Assembly: GCF_039555335.1 (NCBI RefSeq)
Contig: NC_092637.1
Location: 37,784,526-37,848,525, forward strand
Length of the DNA: 64,000 nt
DNA from: Amphiura filiformis
Lineage: Eukaryota > Echinodermata > Ophiuroidea > Amphilepidida > Amphiuridae
Reading direction: 5' to 3'
Below the pieces are notes generated by a model that was given only the letters and a program-made list of their open reading frames with translations, was not told the origin of the DNA and searched no databases. Numbering within the stretch: the first letter of the stretch is position 1; each line of letters starts with the position of its first letter. Positions 1-9,995 of this stretch are shown here, piece by piece. The position numbers were made by a program, and so were the translations under genes.

Positions 1-751
1 AGCAAGGTAATTTCATAGTACCGGGTCACATAAGAGCTATTCGAAAAGGCCGTATACCTGCGTATAGTATAGTATAGTGGGAATCGCGCGTGTTCGATTT
101 TAGTGCAGCGTATACCGTCCAAATTTTAAAAACCTTAACCATATGTGGGCAAATTCATTTTTTAAATAGATGCACTATCTAATTCTGCACATTATGACAC
201 CTCATTGAATGCAATGTGACCTCAAGAAGTAAAGTTACAAGCATTTGATAAGACGAAGAAAATGGGTAAACTGACATACTCGCTATTCGCTATACGAAAT
301 ACGCTCATTCGATCAGGCTGAGTTCACATAGTATACTCCTATATGAACTCAGCCTGATCGAATGATCGTATTTCGTATAGCGAATACCGTATACCGTATA
401 CTTCTATGTGAACTCAGCCTAATGTACATATCGAGGGTTGAGTGCCAGAAAGCCTCAACTCACTATCACCTGCTCCCACAAAATGAGCATTAAGTCGCCA
501 GGGCACTATAGAAGATACAGTCCATTAATCATGACAAAATTCAATAGAAAGCAAAAGGCGCTAGACGTTGTGAAGGAAACTTATTTTTGAAGACCAAAGC
601 AAGGAGCCAACTTTATGCTCATTTTGCGAGAGCTGGTCATAGTGAGTTACGGCTTTCTGGTTCTGAACAATCGATATAGCCTATACATATTTTGGGAAAA
701 CATCCCAAACTTGGGCTTTTTATGTTGAAGCCTGATAATAGATCGTCGGCA
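1..751. other. No gene seen; AT-rich with a fold-back
   Basis: No open frame, splice-bounded exon or RNA gene could be supported here. The only structure seen is the inverted repeat at 283-388, listed separately. No integrin EGF-type exon was found, so the missing upstream exons of the integrin beta gene probably lie outside the window. Confidence 0.5.
283..388. repeat. Inverted repeat (fold-back) with about 50-bp arms
   Basis: The left arm (about 283-333) and right arm (about 338-387) are reverse complements with few mismatches. Both contain GATCAGGCTGAGTTCA or its complement, and the pair could fold into a long hairpin with a very short loop. Part of the motif recurs at 400-420. It is probably a small fold-back transposon; no target duplication was identified. 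Confidence 0.75.
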
Positions 752-1388
752 GAGTGCTACACTATCGTAAGTGCAGTTTGGACAGTTTTACAGGAGGGGC
801 ATATTTTGTGTTTTGCGTAGCCGTTTGTTTCCCATAAAATGACATGGGAATGTAAAGCAATTTGATTTTAATAATATAAACTATATAAATCGATGAATTA
901 TTTACTGATTTAGATGTCGTAAGTGCCACATACGATAGTGTAACACTCAAATAGAAATAAGTGTAGAATGCAACACTATCGTATGTGCCACATACGACAG
1001 AGTTGCACTGAAATAGAAATAAGTGTAGAATGCAACACTGTCGTATATATGTGCCACATACGACAGTGTTGCACTGAAATAGAAATAAGTGTAGAATACA
1101 ACACTATCGTATGTGCCACATACGATAGTGTAGCACTCAAATAGAAATAAATGTAGAATGCAACACTATCGTATGTGCCACATACGACAGTGTTGCACTC
1201 AAATAGAAATAGTGTAGAATGCAACACTTGTCGTATGTGCCACATACGACAGTGTTGCACTGAAATAGAAATAAGTGTAGAATGCAACACTGTCGTATGT
1301 GCCACATACGACAGTGTTGCACTCAAATAGAAATAAGTGTAGAATGCAACACTATCGTACGTGCCACATACGATAGTGTAGCACTCAA
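752..1388. repeat. Tandem array of about 62-bp palindromic units in a TIR-bounded element
   Basis: About eight units of 62-65 bp lie between 912 and 1388. Each has a core in which TGCAACACTGTCGTATGTG is followed, after one base, by its exact reverse complement, so a unit can form a hairpin with 19-bp arms. Units are joined by an AT-rich linker containing AATAGAAATAAGTGTAGAA. A matching half palindrome at 752-774 is the inverted counterpart of the array end, suggesting a TIR element with internally amplified ends. Open frames across the array on both strands come from the repeat and are not genes. Confidence 0.85.
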
Positions 1389-1842
1389 GTGCCATTTAAG
1401 GATAATACATTACTCGCTCAATGTGAGCACGGTGTTCCAAGGAAACTGGAGCTTGCAAACAATTCTTTTGCATATCTTTTCCAAAACATAACACTTTATT
1501 TTTTTGTGATGGGATGACACATTTTTTGTGATGGGATGGGATGGATGTGTACTTATACATTATACGTACACAGACAAAACATTAATGATCACAAAAAAGT
1601 GTAAATAAACAATTAATGTTCCCGAAATTCACTCAAAAGAGAATCTACTGTTGGAGATTTTAACTACAAAAACGCGTAGGGTTCACTTTCCGAAAATATA
1701 ATCTGAACAGACATTCAAGCGACCTTCATGATAAAGACAACATGAAGTGAATTTGTCATAGGTTTGCGTTCTCAAAAAGCGCCCTCTTATACTCTGTGGT
1801 AGATCGTACGATTGAGGCCTTAGAGAGTAATTCACTAACTCG
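1389..1842. other. No gene seen
   Basis: AT-rich unique sequence between the palindromic array and the first AACGTTTT element. No exon with usable splice sites, RNA gene or repeat structure was recognised. Confidence 0.4.
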
Positions 1843-2540
1843 CCCAGCAAACACAAAAAAACGTTTTTAAAACGTTTTAAATAAGTTATATTTTGGCTTT
1901 TGGTTTAGGTAAAAACGTTTTAATAACATTAAAATGTCGGGTTATATAAAGGTCATGATAACGTTTTAAAACGTTTTGTATGAAAACACACTAGGCCTAC
2001 AAAAATATTTTTAAATGTTTTCAAAAAATGTTATTGTAAACTATTTTTGCAAACATTTTTGCCAAATATTGTGTCAATACTTAAATAACATTATGTTAAA
2101 ATATTTGAACCCAGCAAACACACTAATGTTCTTCAAATGTTTTTTTCAAAACCTTTTAATAACATTTAAATGTCGGGTTATATAAAGGTCATGAAAACAT
2201 TTTTAAAAAGTTATTGAAAATATTTTGGGCAAACATTTTTCGCAAAATATTTTTTCAACCCCAAAATAACATTCTGTTTATAACGTTTTGTATCAAGTTT
2301 TCAAGAATGTTTTTGGAATGATATTAAAATGTTTAATGCCCTTTATATAACCCGATATTTAAACGTTTTCTGTAAAACATTTTTGTTTGCTGAGCAGTAG
2401 ATTATCAAAAATGTTTTTAAGGTTATGAAAACGTTTTATACTCTTAATATACCCTTTATATAATCCGACATTTAAACGTTTTCTGACAACCTTTTATAAC
2501 CTATTGCGAATGATGTCGAAAACGTTTTGTGTTTGCTGGG
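1843..2540. mobile_element. AACGTTTT-family TIR element, copy 1
   Basis: The element starts CCCAGCAAACACA and ends TGTGTTTGCTGGG, with many internal AACGTTTT/AAAACGTT motifs and repeated blocks containing GTCGGGTTATATAAAGG. Related copies lie at 25350-26039 and, inverted, at 50583-51272, all about 690-700 bp; a degenerate piece is at 55231-55522. No coding capacity is visible, so it is non-autonomous. Flanking dinucleotides do not match here (CG versus TC), so the target duplication is unclear. Superfamily not assigned. Confidence 0.85.
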
Positions 2541-2989
2541 TCAGGTAAGCATTCGTAAGTTACGAATACCCTTTTATTAGACGTAACTTTACGAAGGGTC
2601 CATGTAGTAAATCCCTATTACTTTAATACGAAGGATACAGATCGTAAGTCATAACAGTAAAGAGTTTACGATGCATGCGTCGTAAGTTACGATTGATTTT
2701 GACACTTAGCAAGCTTCGTAATTTTTAGTGAAATTGACCCCTGGTCTAGGTTAGGTTGTAGCGAGTGCCTTCGTGAGGTCTACGCCATCATCACAACATC
2801 TCTGTATCTGGATTCCTCTTTCTCCTGAGAGAACATGTGTCTCCATGTTGAAATATGGGATAAATCTGAATTTATTATTGTCTTGAACGAGTGTTTAAAC
2901 GTAAATCACTCTTTATTTACCAACACGTATGAAGATTCATTTCAATCTTGGTTATAGGTAATCAAAAATATCCAATATTATCGTATCAT
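2541..2989. other. No gene seen; CGTAAGTTACG motifs
   Basis: AT-rich sequence with several self-complementary CGTAAGTTACG-like motifs (about 2555 and 2680), possibly the remnant of another palindromic repeat. No coding exon is supported. Confidence 0.35.
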
Positions 2990-2993
2990 TTAA

Positions 2994-3405
2994 AGCCATA
3001 TTATAACATTTTCATACAAAATAGATTAGCATTTCTTTGCCATAAAATCCACGGCAAAGCAAAGAAAATTGGAATTTACTACCAGCGCATATGTCGCCAA
3101 TACGTACCACTCCTTCGGTCATGTTATGGTACGACCCTTTGTTGTGTAGATCACCGTCCCGCACGCCGTGTACGTACTGTGTGTTATGAACATCGTGTAT
3201 GCGTTCGACTAATAATTCCATCGTAATAATAAAACGCCGGTTCCGGCGTTTTATTCAATATCTCGGATTTTGACAAAAATACATCACCTAGAGTCTTGAT
3301 TTTTGCAGGGTATATTGGTTTAATAAAGTACAATATAATCGTGTAAAAAATGAATTTTAAAAAATCAGTGAGGGCGTCCGCCTCAGTAAATGTTATAATA
3401 TGGCT
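2994..3405. mobile_element. TTAA-flanked MITE, family A, copy 1
   Basis: A 412-bp element flanked by TTAA at 2990-2993 and 3406-3409. Its terminal inverted repeats are AGCCATATTATAACATTT and the reverse complement. The TTAA duplication fits piggyBac or Kolobok transposition. A second copy in the same orientation lies at 4040-4501. An internal hairpin (about 3229-3255) has the arm AATAAAACGCCGG. It ends about 40 bp before integrin exon A. The open frame inside is not considered a gene. Confidence 0.9.
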
Positions 3406-3445
3406 TTAATGTAATATGACATCATCAACGTTTCCTATTTTGCAG

Positions 3446-6400
3446 ACGTGTTTCGGTCTTTGCTCGTCATTTCGTGAATGCGTATTATGTAAAGTTTTTG
3501 ACTCCGGGTTATTGTCGTCTCAACAATGTCAAAATTGTTCCGTTGATATACAGACAGTTGAAAGTATCAAAAATGGTAAGGCATTTTATTTGTATGTTTA
3601 TTTATTTGTTTGTTTACTAACCTAATCCAGTCCTTATCATGCTTCCAGAAAATAAGTCAACGACTTTTATATTAAGACTAGAAAGAGTTTATGAGATCTA
3701 AAGGGGACGTTAAGAACGGGACAATGTGTTTTGAGTCTGGTCGATGAGATGTCACAGATTGCTGCAAAAAGACAATGAACCTTTCTTATACGTAAGTTCA
3801 TTGACTTTTGCGATAATCCAATGCATGGCATTTTATTCGATATTTTCCATACAATTAGCGAAATTAGAGTCATTTTATCCCCCACACACTATAAATCGGG
3901 ATTGTGATTAGGGACCAATCGAGTATTATATTTAAGGTTAAATCTTACAGATTTAAAATCAAATCTTAAAGATTTTAAATTCAAATCTATCAGATTAATT
4001 TTAAATCTACAATTGATTGGTCCCTAATTGCAACCTTAAAGCCATATTATAACATTTTCAAACAAAATAGATAAGCATTTCTTTGCCATAAAATGTTAGC
4101 TTTTACAGTCAGATATATCCCCTTTTATTTTTGAGCCGAACAACTACGGCAAAGCAAAGAAAATTGGAATTTACTACCAGCGCACATGTCGCCAATACGA
4201 ACCACTCCTTCGGTCATGTTATGGTACGACCCTTTGTTGTTTTTATCACCGTCCCACACGCCGTGTACGTACTGTGTGTGTTATGAACATCGTGTATGCG
4301 TTCGACTAATAATTCCATCGTAATAATAAAACGCCGGTTCCATCGTTTTATTCAAAATCTCGGATTTTGACAAAACTACAGCACCTAGAGTCTTGATTTT
4401 TGCAGAGTATATTGGTTTAATAAAGTACAATATAATCGTGTAAAAAAGAATTTTAAACATTCAGTGAGGGCGTCCTCCTCAGCAAATGTTATAATGTGGC
4501 TTTAAGGGTTTATTTAATTAAATCCTTGTAATTTAGAGTGCACTCTGTACACGTAAACAGGACCATCAAAAGAGATTTTGGAGTGATGACAAATAAACAA
4601 AAAGTAGAATCATTTACTTTGCCAAAAAGAGCCCAACATTCACATTCTAATTTGTATTTTTTCCTTTATTAACAGTGACTGTGGCTGCTGAACCACTGAC
4701 TTTATGTCAACATCCGGTAGATAGTAACTGCACAATACAGTATGGTTATACTACCAAGAATGATGGCGCATTTGTGGTATACGTACAAAAAACACAAGGT
4801 ATGAACTTGAGCTGAAAATTGTCAAATATTTCATTTGGTAAATTAGCTATACCCTCCAATACATTACTATATCATTCCAAGATTCCATTATTTCGAAGAA
4901 AGTAGGGCGTATCCTACATGGGTTATAATAAATGGCTTTCAGATTTGATTCACCAAACTTGACTCTTGGTCTGAAAGTCGATGCGAGTGATTTCAAACTA
5001 TCGAGTCAGGTAGAGTCGAATCGAGTCATTGCATATATAGTCAAATCAAGGTATTGCACGTCGAGTCATTTATGCTTGCACAATATGCATTATAGTTTAT
5101 AGAATTCATTTTGAACTGCATTACCACAGGAAGTTTTGTTTTTATCAAATTGGTGCTTGAAATGTGGTCGTTTTGTACCTTACACAAAATACCAGTACAT
5201 ATCGTCGGTCGCATCACATACTGGTCTATCTTGAAAAACACGCATTTCGAGAAAATCGCAATTGAAAATCTTCGTATGAATTTAACCTTTCTATAATTTA
5301 ATTAGACTATGGATTTCCATGAAAGTGGTTTTAAATTAAAGCATATACTTAACAGATTTATTTAAGTGGAATCTTTAATTATATTTACGTGTGCAATATT
5401 GCTTAAAACTACACTAAAGTTGTAGTTCTGTATGTGAAATAGTTAATTTCCCGATATCGTATTTAAAGTGCGTTTCATACTGGTCTATCTTGGGGGCTAT
5501 CTCGATTTCGCGAACAATAATGACAAAGACGTGACTTTAGACGCATCACATACTGGTTTATCTCGAGATAGACCAGTATGTGATGCACTTTCAATACGAT
5601 ATCGGGAAATTAACGATTTCACATACAGAACTACAACTTAAAGTGTAGTTTTAAGCAATATTACATACGTAAATATAATTAAAGATTCCACTTAAATAAA
5701 TCTGTTAAGTATATGCTTTAATTTAAAACCACTTTCATGAAAATCCATAGTCTAATTAAATTATAGAAAGGTAAACTTAATACGAATATTTTCAATTGCG
5801 ATTTTCTAGAAATGCGTGTTTTTTCGAGATAGATCAGTATGTGAAGATACGTATTTTGAAAATATAATAGATAGTTTAAATTTGACATTTGTAACTAATT
5901 ATCTAGGAAAAATTGAGGTCTGTAATTTGTTGTATTGGAAGAGCTCCGTAAAAAAGAACTATATACCAATTCGTCGGCTGTATTCCATAGTGGCGTATAG
6001 TGATTTTTGGTCATTTTTTGAAAATTGGCACACATATGTCTTTAATGATGTTCTCTTTCATTTTTCTAAGTCTCATCAGTCATAATTAGCTAATTAATTA
6101 GTAATTAATTAATTAAATGTGGCGTATAGTTACAAAGTGACATTTTCGTATTCCATAGTGGCGTATCGACCATACGCCACTTTTTATACACATTTTATAA
6201 TTATGAAATATCGGCAAAAATGAAAAACATCGTATGTCATAGTGGCGTACGCGTATCGGACCTATACGCCACTATGGAATACGATGTTTTTCATTTTGCC
6301 GATATTTCATAATTATAAATGTATAAAAAGTGGCGTATGGTCGATACGCCACTATGGAATACGAAAAAGGTTAGGGTATTGCGTTTTGTTCGTTTTCCAT

Positions 6401-8583
6401 AGTGACGTATAGTTTTATTGTCAGTTTGCCAGCAATAGTATGTATTTATTTCTTTTGAAAAATATATAACAATAAAATCTATTTAGTTTACTACAGAAAT
6501 TTCACATCATTTACAAAATATAATGAATGTCTGATTTACACAACTCGATTTTAAATTGGCATTTCTTCAAACCCGATTTTCTCGAAAAGTTGTTTATTCG
6601 CGGCGCCCCACTATACGCCACTATGGAATACGGACGACGAATTTTCTCAAAAAAGTCAAAAATTCAAGATAGACCAGTATGTGATGCACCCGACGATATA
6701 TTTATGTATTATACTCTGTTCTAATGCACCTACACATATTCAACTCATTTAATACGACTGAAATACGGTGGAGTTTGACGTTTATTGGGGTCTCGAGTCG
6801 AGTCGAGTCATTGAAGTCTCAAGTGAGTCAAGTCTTGTCAGAAGTTTGAGTCAGATTCATTTTGGATTTGATATAAATCAAGTCGACACTTTTAAGTCGA
6901 CACATTTTAGGACCTACAATTTCGAGCCGAGTCTGAGTCACTCGACTCATTCCAAGTCGGAATCGTTACACATGTTACAAGCCAATCATTGTTGTTTTGT
7001 TTGTTCATAGCTTGTCGTGAAATAATTTACATTGAGCCACCTGTCAGCAGTATAGACTTCAAATGGATAATTATGAGTATTGTGTTGTTGGTACTTTTAG
7101 CTGGACTCATGTGTATTATGCTAGTTAGACTTTGTATATATTGCCAGGATTCAAATGAATATGCTACATTCAGGAAGGAGACTGCTAATTCCAAATGGAC
7201 ATCGGTAGGTATCCAGATGTTGTCATTCTACTAAAACATAAGCCATATTTGTGGCGCAGTGGCTCGAGTCCCTACCTGAGACCCGAGTTCGATTCCCGAT
7301 GTGACCAAATCTGAATTTAATTGTCATGATTGGTATAGATGAAATATTTGCTGTTGTAAGTTTCTTTAAAGAGGGTCTTTCTACATGGGTCTCAATTAAT
7401 TATAAAATCGGGCCCCTGATTCTTGGGTATTATGCCTGATGCGGGTGTCTCCTTTATACCATTGTACTGTTAGTGCAATACAAGTAATTGAATACATGAA
7501 TTCAAAACCCACCCAAGTCCATGGGAAGTGATTTTGAGAAAAAAACCTGTGTATCATTTTAATTCCTTCAGTTAGCTTTACCTGGTCAATATGGTAAGTT
7601 TTACGTGCAAATGAGTGGGTTAAACTGTATTAGGTATCACGATTAGCATTTCAGGAACTTGGTGGGGTTCATTTTAAAATATACAAAGACAACAGTGTTG
7701 GAATGAGATTACCACTAGTAAGATAATACAAAATAAAGCACACAGGTATGTTTAATGTTGATAAGCATTCTGCCATTTAATATAAACCACACACTGTCCT
7801 TTATCAAACCCATTTTTTTTTCAAAAGTCACTCTCCAGCAATGAATGTGTTACAAGTGGTCTTTTATACATACTGGATTTCAATCAATGTGTTACAAGAC
7901 TCAAATCATGGACTTGGGTGGTTCTTTCATACATGCTATTTTTCACATGGCCAATAGACACAGAGGGTGAATTTGAGTTGTTCTTTCATACATATTACAG
8001 GCCTGTGTATAGCAATAATTTCCCATGCTTAACTCAAGTATGGACTTGGGTGGGTTTTGTATTCATATATTCAAATAAACTAACCTGTCGAATGTGATAA
8101 TAACAGTGTTAAGTTCAATGGCGACCTAATTTTTTTTGTTTGTTGAAAACATGTATATATATATAACTTCAATGCGAAAGGTCAAAATGTTCAATTGATC
8201 GGCTTTTCCTCCCAGCTACACACACTTTAAGTAGGCCTACAAATCATTAGATTTATTAAGTTTTCTTCGAGGACTGTTAAAAATAAAAATATTATATCGC
8301 GAGTTTAAAAAAAAAATCAAAATAATTTGATATTAGAAGGACATTCCTCGTATTCAGAATGAAATTCGATGTGTCTGATGTGTTCTCATGTCCCACAATA
8401 CTGTGCAAAAGTTGTTATCCGCTCCTTACTGATTGAGTATTTTTTTCTTTTGTTTGATTATCTGCTTTCTTTTTTGTTGTTGTTTTTCCCCAACAGGCTG
8501 ACAATCCGTTGTTCCGGCGATCCATTTCAACGTATGTCAATCCCGTACACGGAGTCGACGATATCAACCAGAATTTACTTTAG
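3446..8583 (+). CDS. Integrin beta subunit, C-terminal part (four 3' exons)
   Basis: Exons are 3446-3575, 4676-4798, 7011-7204 and 8497-8583 (stop TAG 8581-8583), all with AG/GT borders and phases that join (1, 1, 0). The first two encode the membrane-proximal beta-tail: a Cys-rich block with ECVLCKVFDSG, then a strand region ending VVYVQK. The third encodes the last ectodomain Cys, a transmembrane helix (WIIMSIVLLVLLAGLM onward) and the membrane-proximal tail NEYATFRKETANSKW, matching the family's REFAKFE...AKW pattern. The fourth encodes the rest of the tail with NPLF where NPxY is usual, NPVH at the second NPxY site, and a 10-residue C-terminal extension. Integrin betas pair with an alpha subunit for matrix or cell adhesion and bind talin and kindlin through these motifs. 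EGF repeats, hybrid and I-like domains must lie upstream of the window. Which integrin beta paralogue this is cannot be told. Confidence 0.9.
3908..4028. repeat. Small MITE-like inverted repeat
   Basis: About 120 bp bounded by TTAGGGACCAATCGA and its near-complement TTGATTGGTCCCTAA. The interior is a run of AAATCTTAGAT-like palindromic motifs. It lies in the integrin intron between the first two mapped exons. No coding potential. Confidence 0.65.
4040..4501. mobile_element. TTAA-flanked MITE, family A, copy 2
   Basis: A 462-bp relative of the element at 2994-3405, in the same orientation and flanked by TTAA (4036-4039 and 4502-4505). The terminal repeats match copy 1 except for one substitution at the 3' end. 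It carries about 50 bp near the 5' end (around 4090-4140) absent from copy 1. It lies in the intron after integrin exon A. Confidence 0.9.
4955..5080. repeat. GAGTC-rich tract, left part
   Basis: Irregular short repeats of GAGTC, AAGTC and GACTC in the integrin intron. A similar tract resumes at about 6775-6965, on the other side of the 1.5-kb fold-back insertion, so the two are probably one satellite-like tract split by the insertion. Confidence 0.55.
5199..6699. mobile_element. Fold-back TIR element in an integrin intron
   Basis: The outer inverted repeats are ATATCGTCGG followed by GCATCACATACTGGTCTATC, with the counterpart at about 6664-6699. The left part (5211-5845) is a large fold-back with about 270-bp arms (about 5211-5480 and 5575-5845) around a central palindrome built on the same CATACTGGT motif (about 5547-5590). 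A second element (5969-6643) is nested in its right part. No protein-coding frame is recognised. Flanks show TA-like bases but no certain target duplication. Confidence 0.8.
5969..6643. mobile_element. Nested palindromic element with GTGGCGTATAG ends
   Basis: Bounded by AATTCGTCG...TGTATTCCATAGTGGCGTATAG and its inverted counterpart at about 6609-6643. Its core is a palindrome (6147-6363) with about 100-bp arms and a short spacer near 6255. The element sits inside the fold-back element 5199-6699, so it is probably the younger insertion. Confidence 0.75.
6775..6965. repeat. GAGTC-rich tract, right part
   Basis: Dense GAGTC/AAGTC/GACTC repeats ending about 45 bp before the exon that encodes the integrin transmembrane segment. 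It matches the tract at 4955-5080 in composition. The open frame through it is a by-product of the repeat. Confidence 0.55.
7249..7312 (+). repeat. tRNA-derived (SINE-like) fragment
   Basis: GTGGCGCAGTGG resembles a pol III A box and GAGTTCGATTCCCG a B box. The arms do not fold into a proper cloverleaf, so this is read as a tRNA-derived repeat in the integrin intron and not a working tRNA. Confidence 0.4.
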
Positions 8584-8974
8584 ACTAGCGCTGTAATTTA
8601 TTTGACACATTTGATATAAGCTAATTTCTCAAAACGAAATGTTGAGAAAACTAATTATAATATATTTGATTCGAAACGATTTGTTTGTTTCAATTGTTAA
8701 TATTGTTTTCCGTCAATTAATTTGATATATTCACGATATTGATAGAATTTTAGCAATAATTTAACCTCGAATTTCTCAAAGCAGTTAAAGAGAATAGAAA
8801 ATTAGTGAGAGAAAGGGGAGGGGGAGTGACGGGGTAGAGCGAGGGGGAGACAGAGAGGGAGAGAGAGAGAGAGAGAGAAAGATAGAGATCTCGAAAGGAA
8901 GAGGGAGAGAGAGAGAAAATGAGGAGCAAGTGGGGAGAGATCAAAGTCAGAAAGCGATGCATAAGACGATCATA
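8584..8974. other. Integrin 3' flank and GA-rich low-complexity sequence
   Basis: AT-rich sequence follows the integrin stop codon and probably includes the 3' UTR, but no AATAAA was seen in the first few hundred bases. From about 8790 to 8960 the sequence is purine-rich, with a GA microsatellite core near 8855-8880. The frame on the minus strand across it is compositional. Confidence 0.5.
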
Positions 8975-9216
8975 GTGATAGTACGCCAGTTCTAAGTGGA
9001 ATGCATGGAGAACCATTTAGACTCCTTTGTATCCAACAAGTTGACACACATTAATGATCCATCGTTAAACATACAAGATGAGCGTTTGATTCGACGACAC
9101 AGAATTTTAACATGTTTAATCAGCAAACTGTTCCCCAATCACCAAGTTGTCGACGCTCTTCCAGTCTGCTGAGATGTTGTGAGTTTGCCTTTCCGATAAT
9201 CGTACTTCAAGAGTAT
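8975..9216 (-). pseudogene. Decayed SRCR exon fragment
   Basis: The minus strand resembles the SRCR exon at 32932-34707. It shares LEVRLSE and, in another frame, a stretch ending GDWGTVC followed by a stop. Relative to that exon there is a one-base deletion near 9175 and another frame change near 9045, where a CRQL-like motif is only readable by shifting frame. Both halves of the domain lie within about 240 bp, without the transposons that split the other copy. It reads as a dead partial duplicate; splice sites were not found. Confidence 0.6.
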
Positions 9217-9729
9217 TTCTATGCGTAAAAGAAAACAGTATTGCGAGCATGGTAAAATGAAGAACTATCTCCAACTCAGTGAAATTATCCCTCAGTGTTG
9301 CATTTACCTAAGGGTTTTAATAGCAAGTGGCATCGTTGATCGTTGTACCATTTGCGGAAGCAGCCGACTGATGATGAATTTGTGGAAGCAGCAGTATTTT
9401 AACGAAATTTGATTATTATACCGGAAGTAACCCCTAAATGACATGACATGACGTGTACACCCTATAGACACTGACTAGTATAACCGATGCATGTGTTTAA
9501 AAATAAAATAAAATAAAGGCTACTTGCTTACACACGTGTATGGCTACTCTAAAAATAGAACAGGAATGCAAATTATAAAAAACAAGACTTAAGAAGGAAA
9601 CAGGATGAAAAAGAAAGTTTTCACATGACCTTGCCCACCTGACTGAAGGAGGGCTACCATTTTTGTTTCCAATGGACATTTTATTGTGAAATATCATTGT
9701 ACAAGGAATACATTAAAAAAATCCACATA
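9217..9729. other. No gene seen
   Basis: AT-rich sequence with a short AATAAAATAAAATAAA run near 9500. No supported gene; the small open frames lack splice support or recognisable domains. Confidence 0.4.
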
Positions 9730-9995
9730 GCCCCCGAATGAAAAGTATTTAATTATCTTTGTAATCACTCAAAAAGCATTTTGTGTGAATTTTACATCCG
9801 AACTAAGTGCTATTAAATTTTTATGAGCCTTTTTATTTTACATGTAATTAGAAATGGACGGCAATATTGAAAAACACTCATTTCGGCCCATTTTAGACAC
9901 TAAAAAGAATACCACTAATTAGTTCGGATGTAAAATTCACACACAATGCTACCTGAGTGAGTACAAACATAAGTAAATACATTTCATTCGGGGGC
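9730..9995. mobile_element. Palindromic MITE with TA duplication
   Basis: A 266-bp fold-back with terminal repeats GCCCCCGAATGAAA and TTTCATTCGGGGGC, flanked by TA at 9728-9729 and 9996-9997. The arms stay similar for about 80 bp and share CATCCGAACTAA or its complement. The TA duplication fits Tc1/mariner-type mobilisation. No coding frame. Confidence 0.85.

Noticed and set aside
912-1388. CRISPR-like array
   Set aside because: The regular palindromic repeats recall CRISPR, but the linkers are themselves repeated and nearly identical, so there are no unique spacers, no cas genes are present, and the setting is a eukaryotic genome.
976-1395. 139-residue minus-strand reading frame (and an overlapping plus-strand one)
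   Set aside because: It runs through the palindromic array and repeats with the same period; stops are absent only because the unit lacks them in that frame.
2948-3226. 92-residue plus-strand frame
   Set aside because: Lies mostly within a TTAA-flanked MITE, and the second MITE copy does not keep the frame.
1-3445. Upstream integrin EGF exons
   Set aside because: No Cys-rich exon with I-EGF spacing could be found in any forward frame; they are presumed to lie outside the window.
8750-9016. Serine/leucine-rich minus-strand frame
   Set aside because: It reads through a GA-rich low-complexity tract and overlaps the decayed SRCR fragment in the wrong frame.
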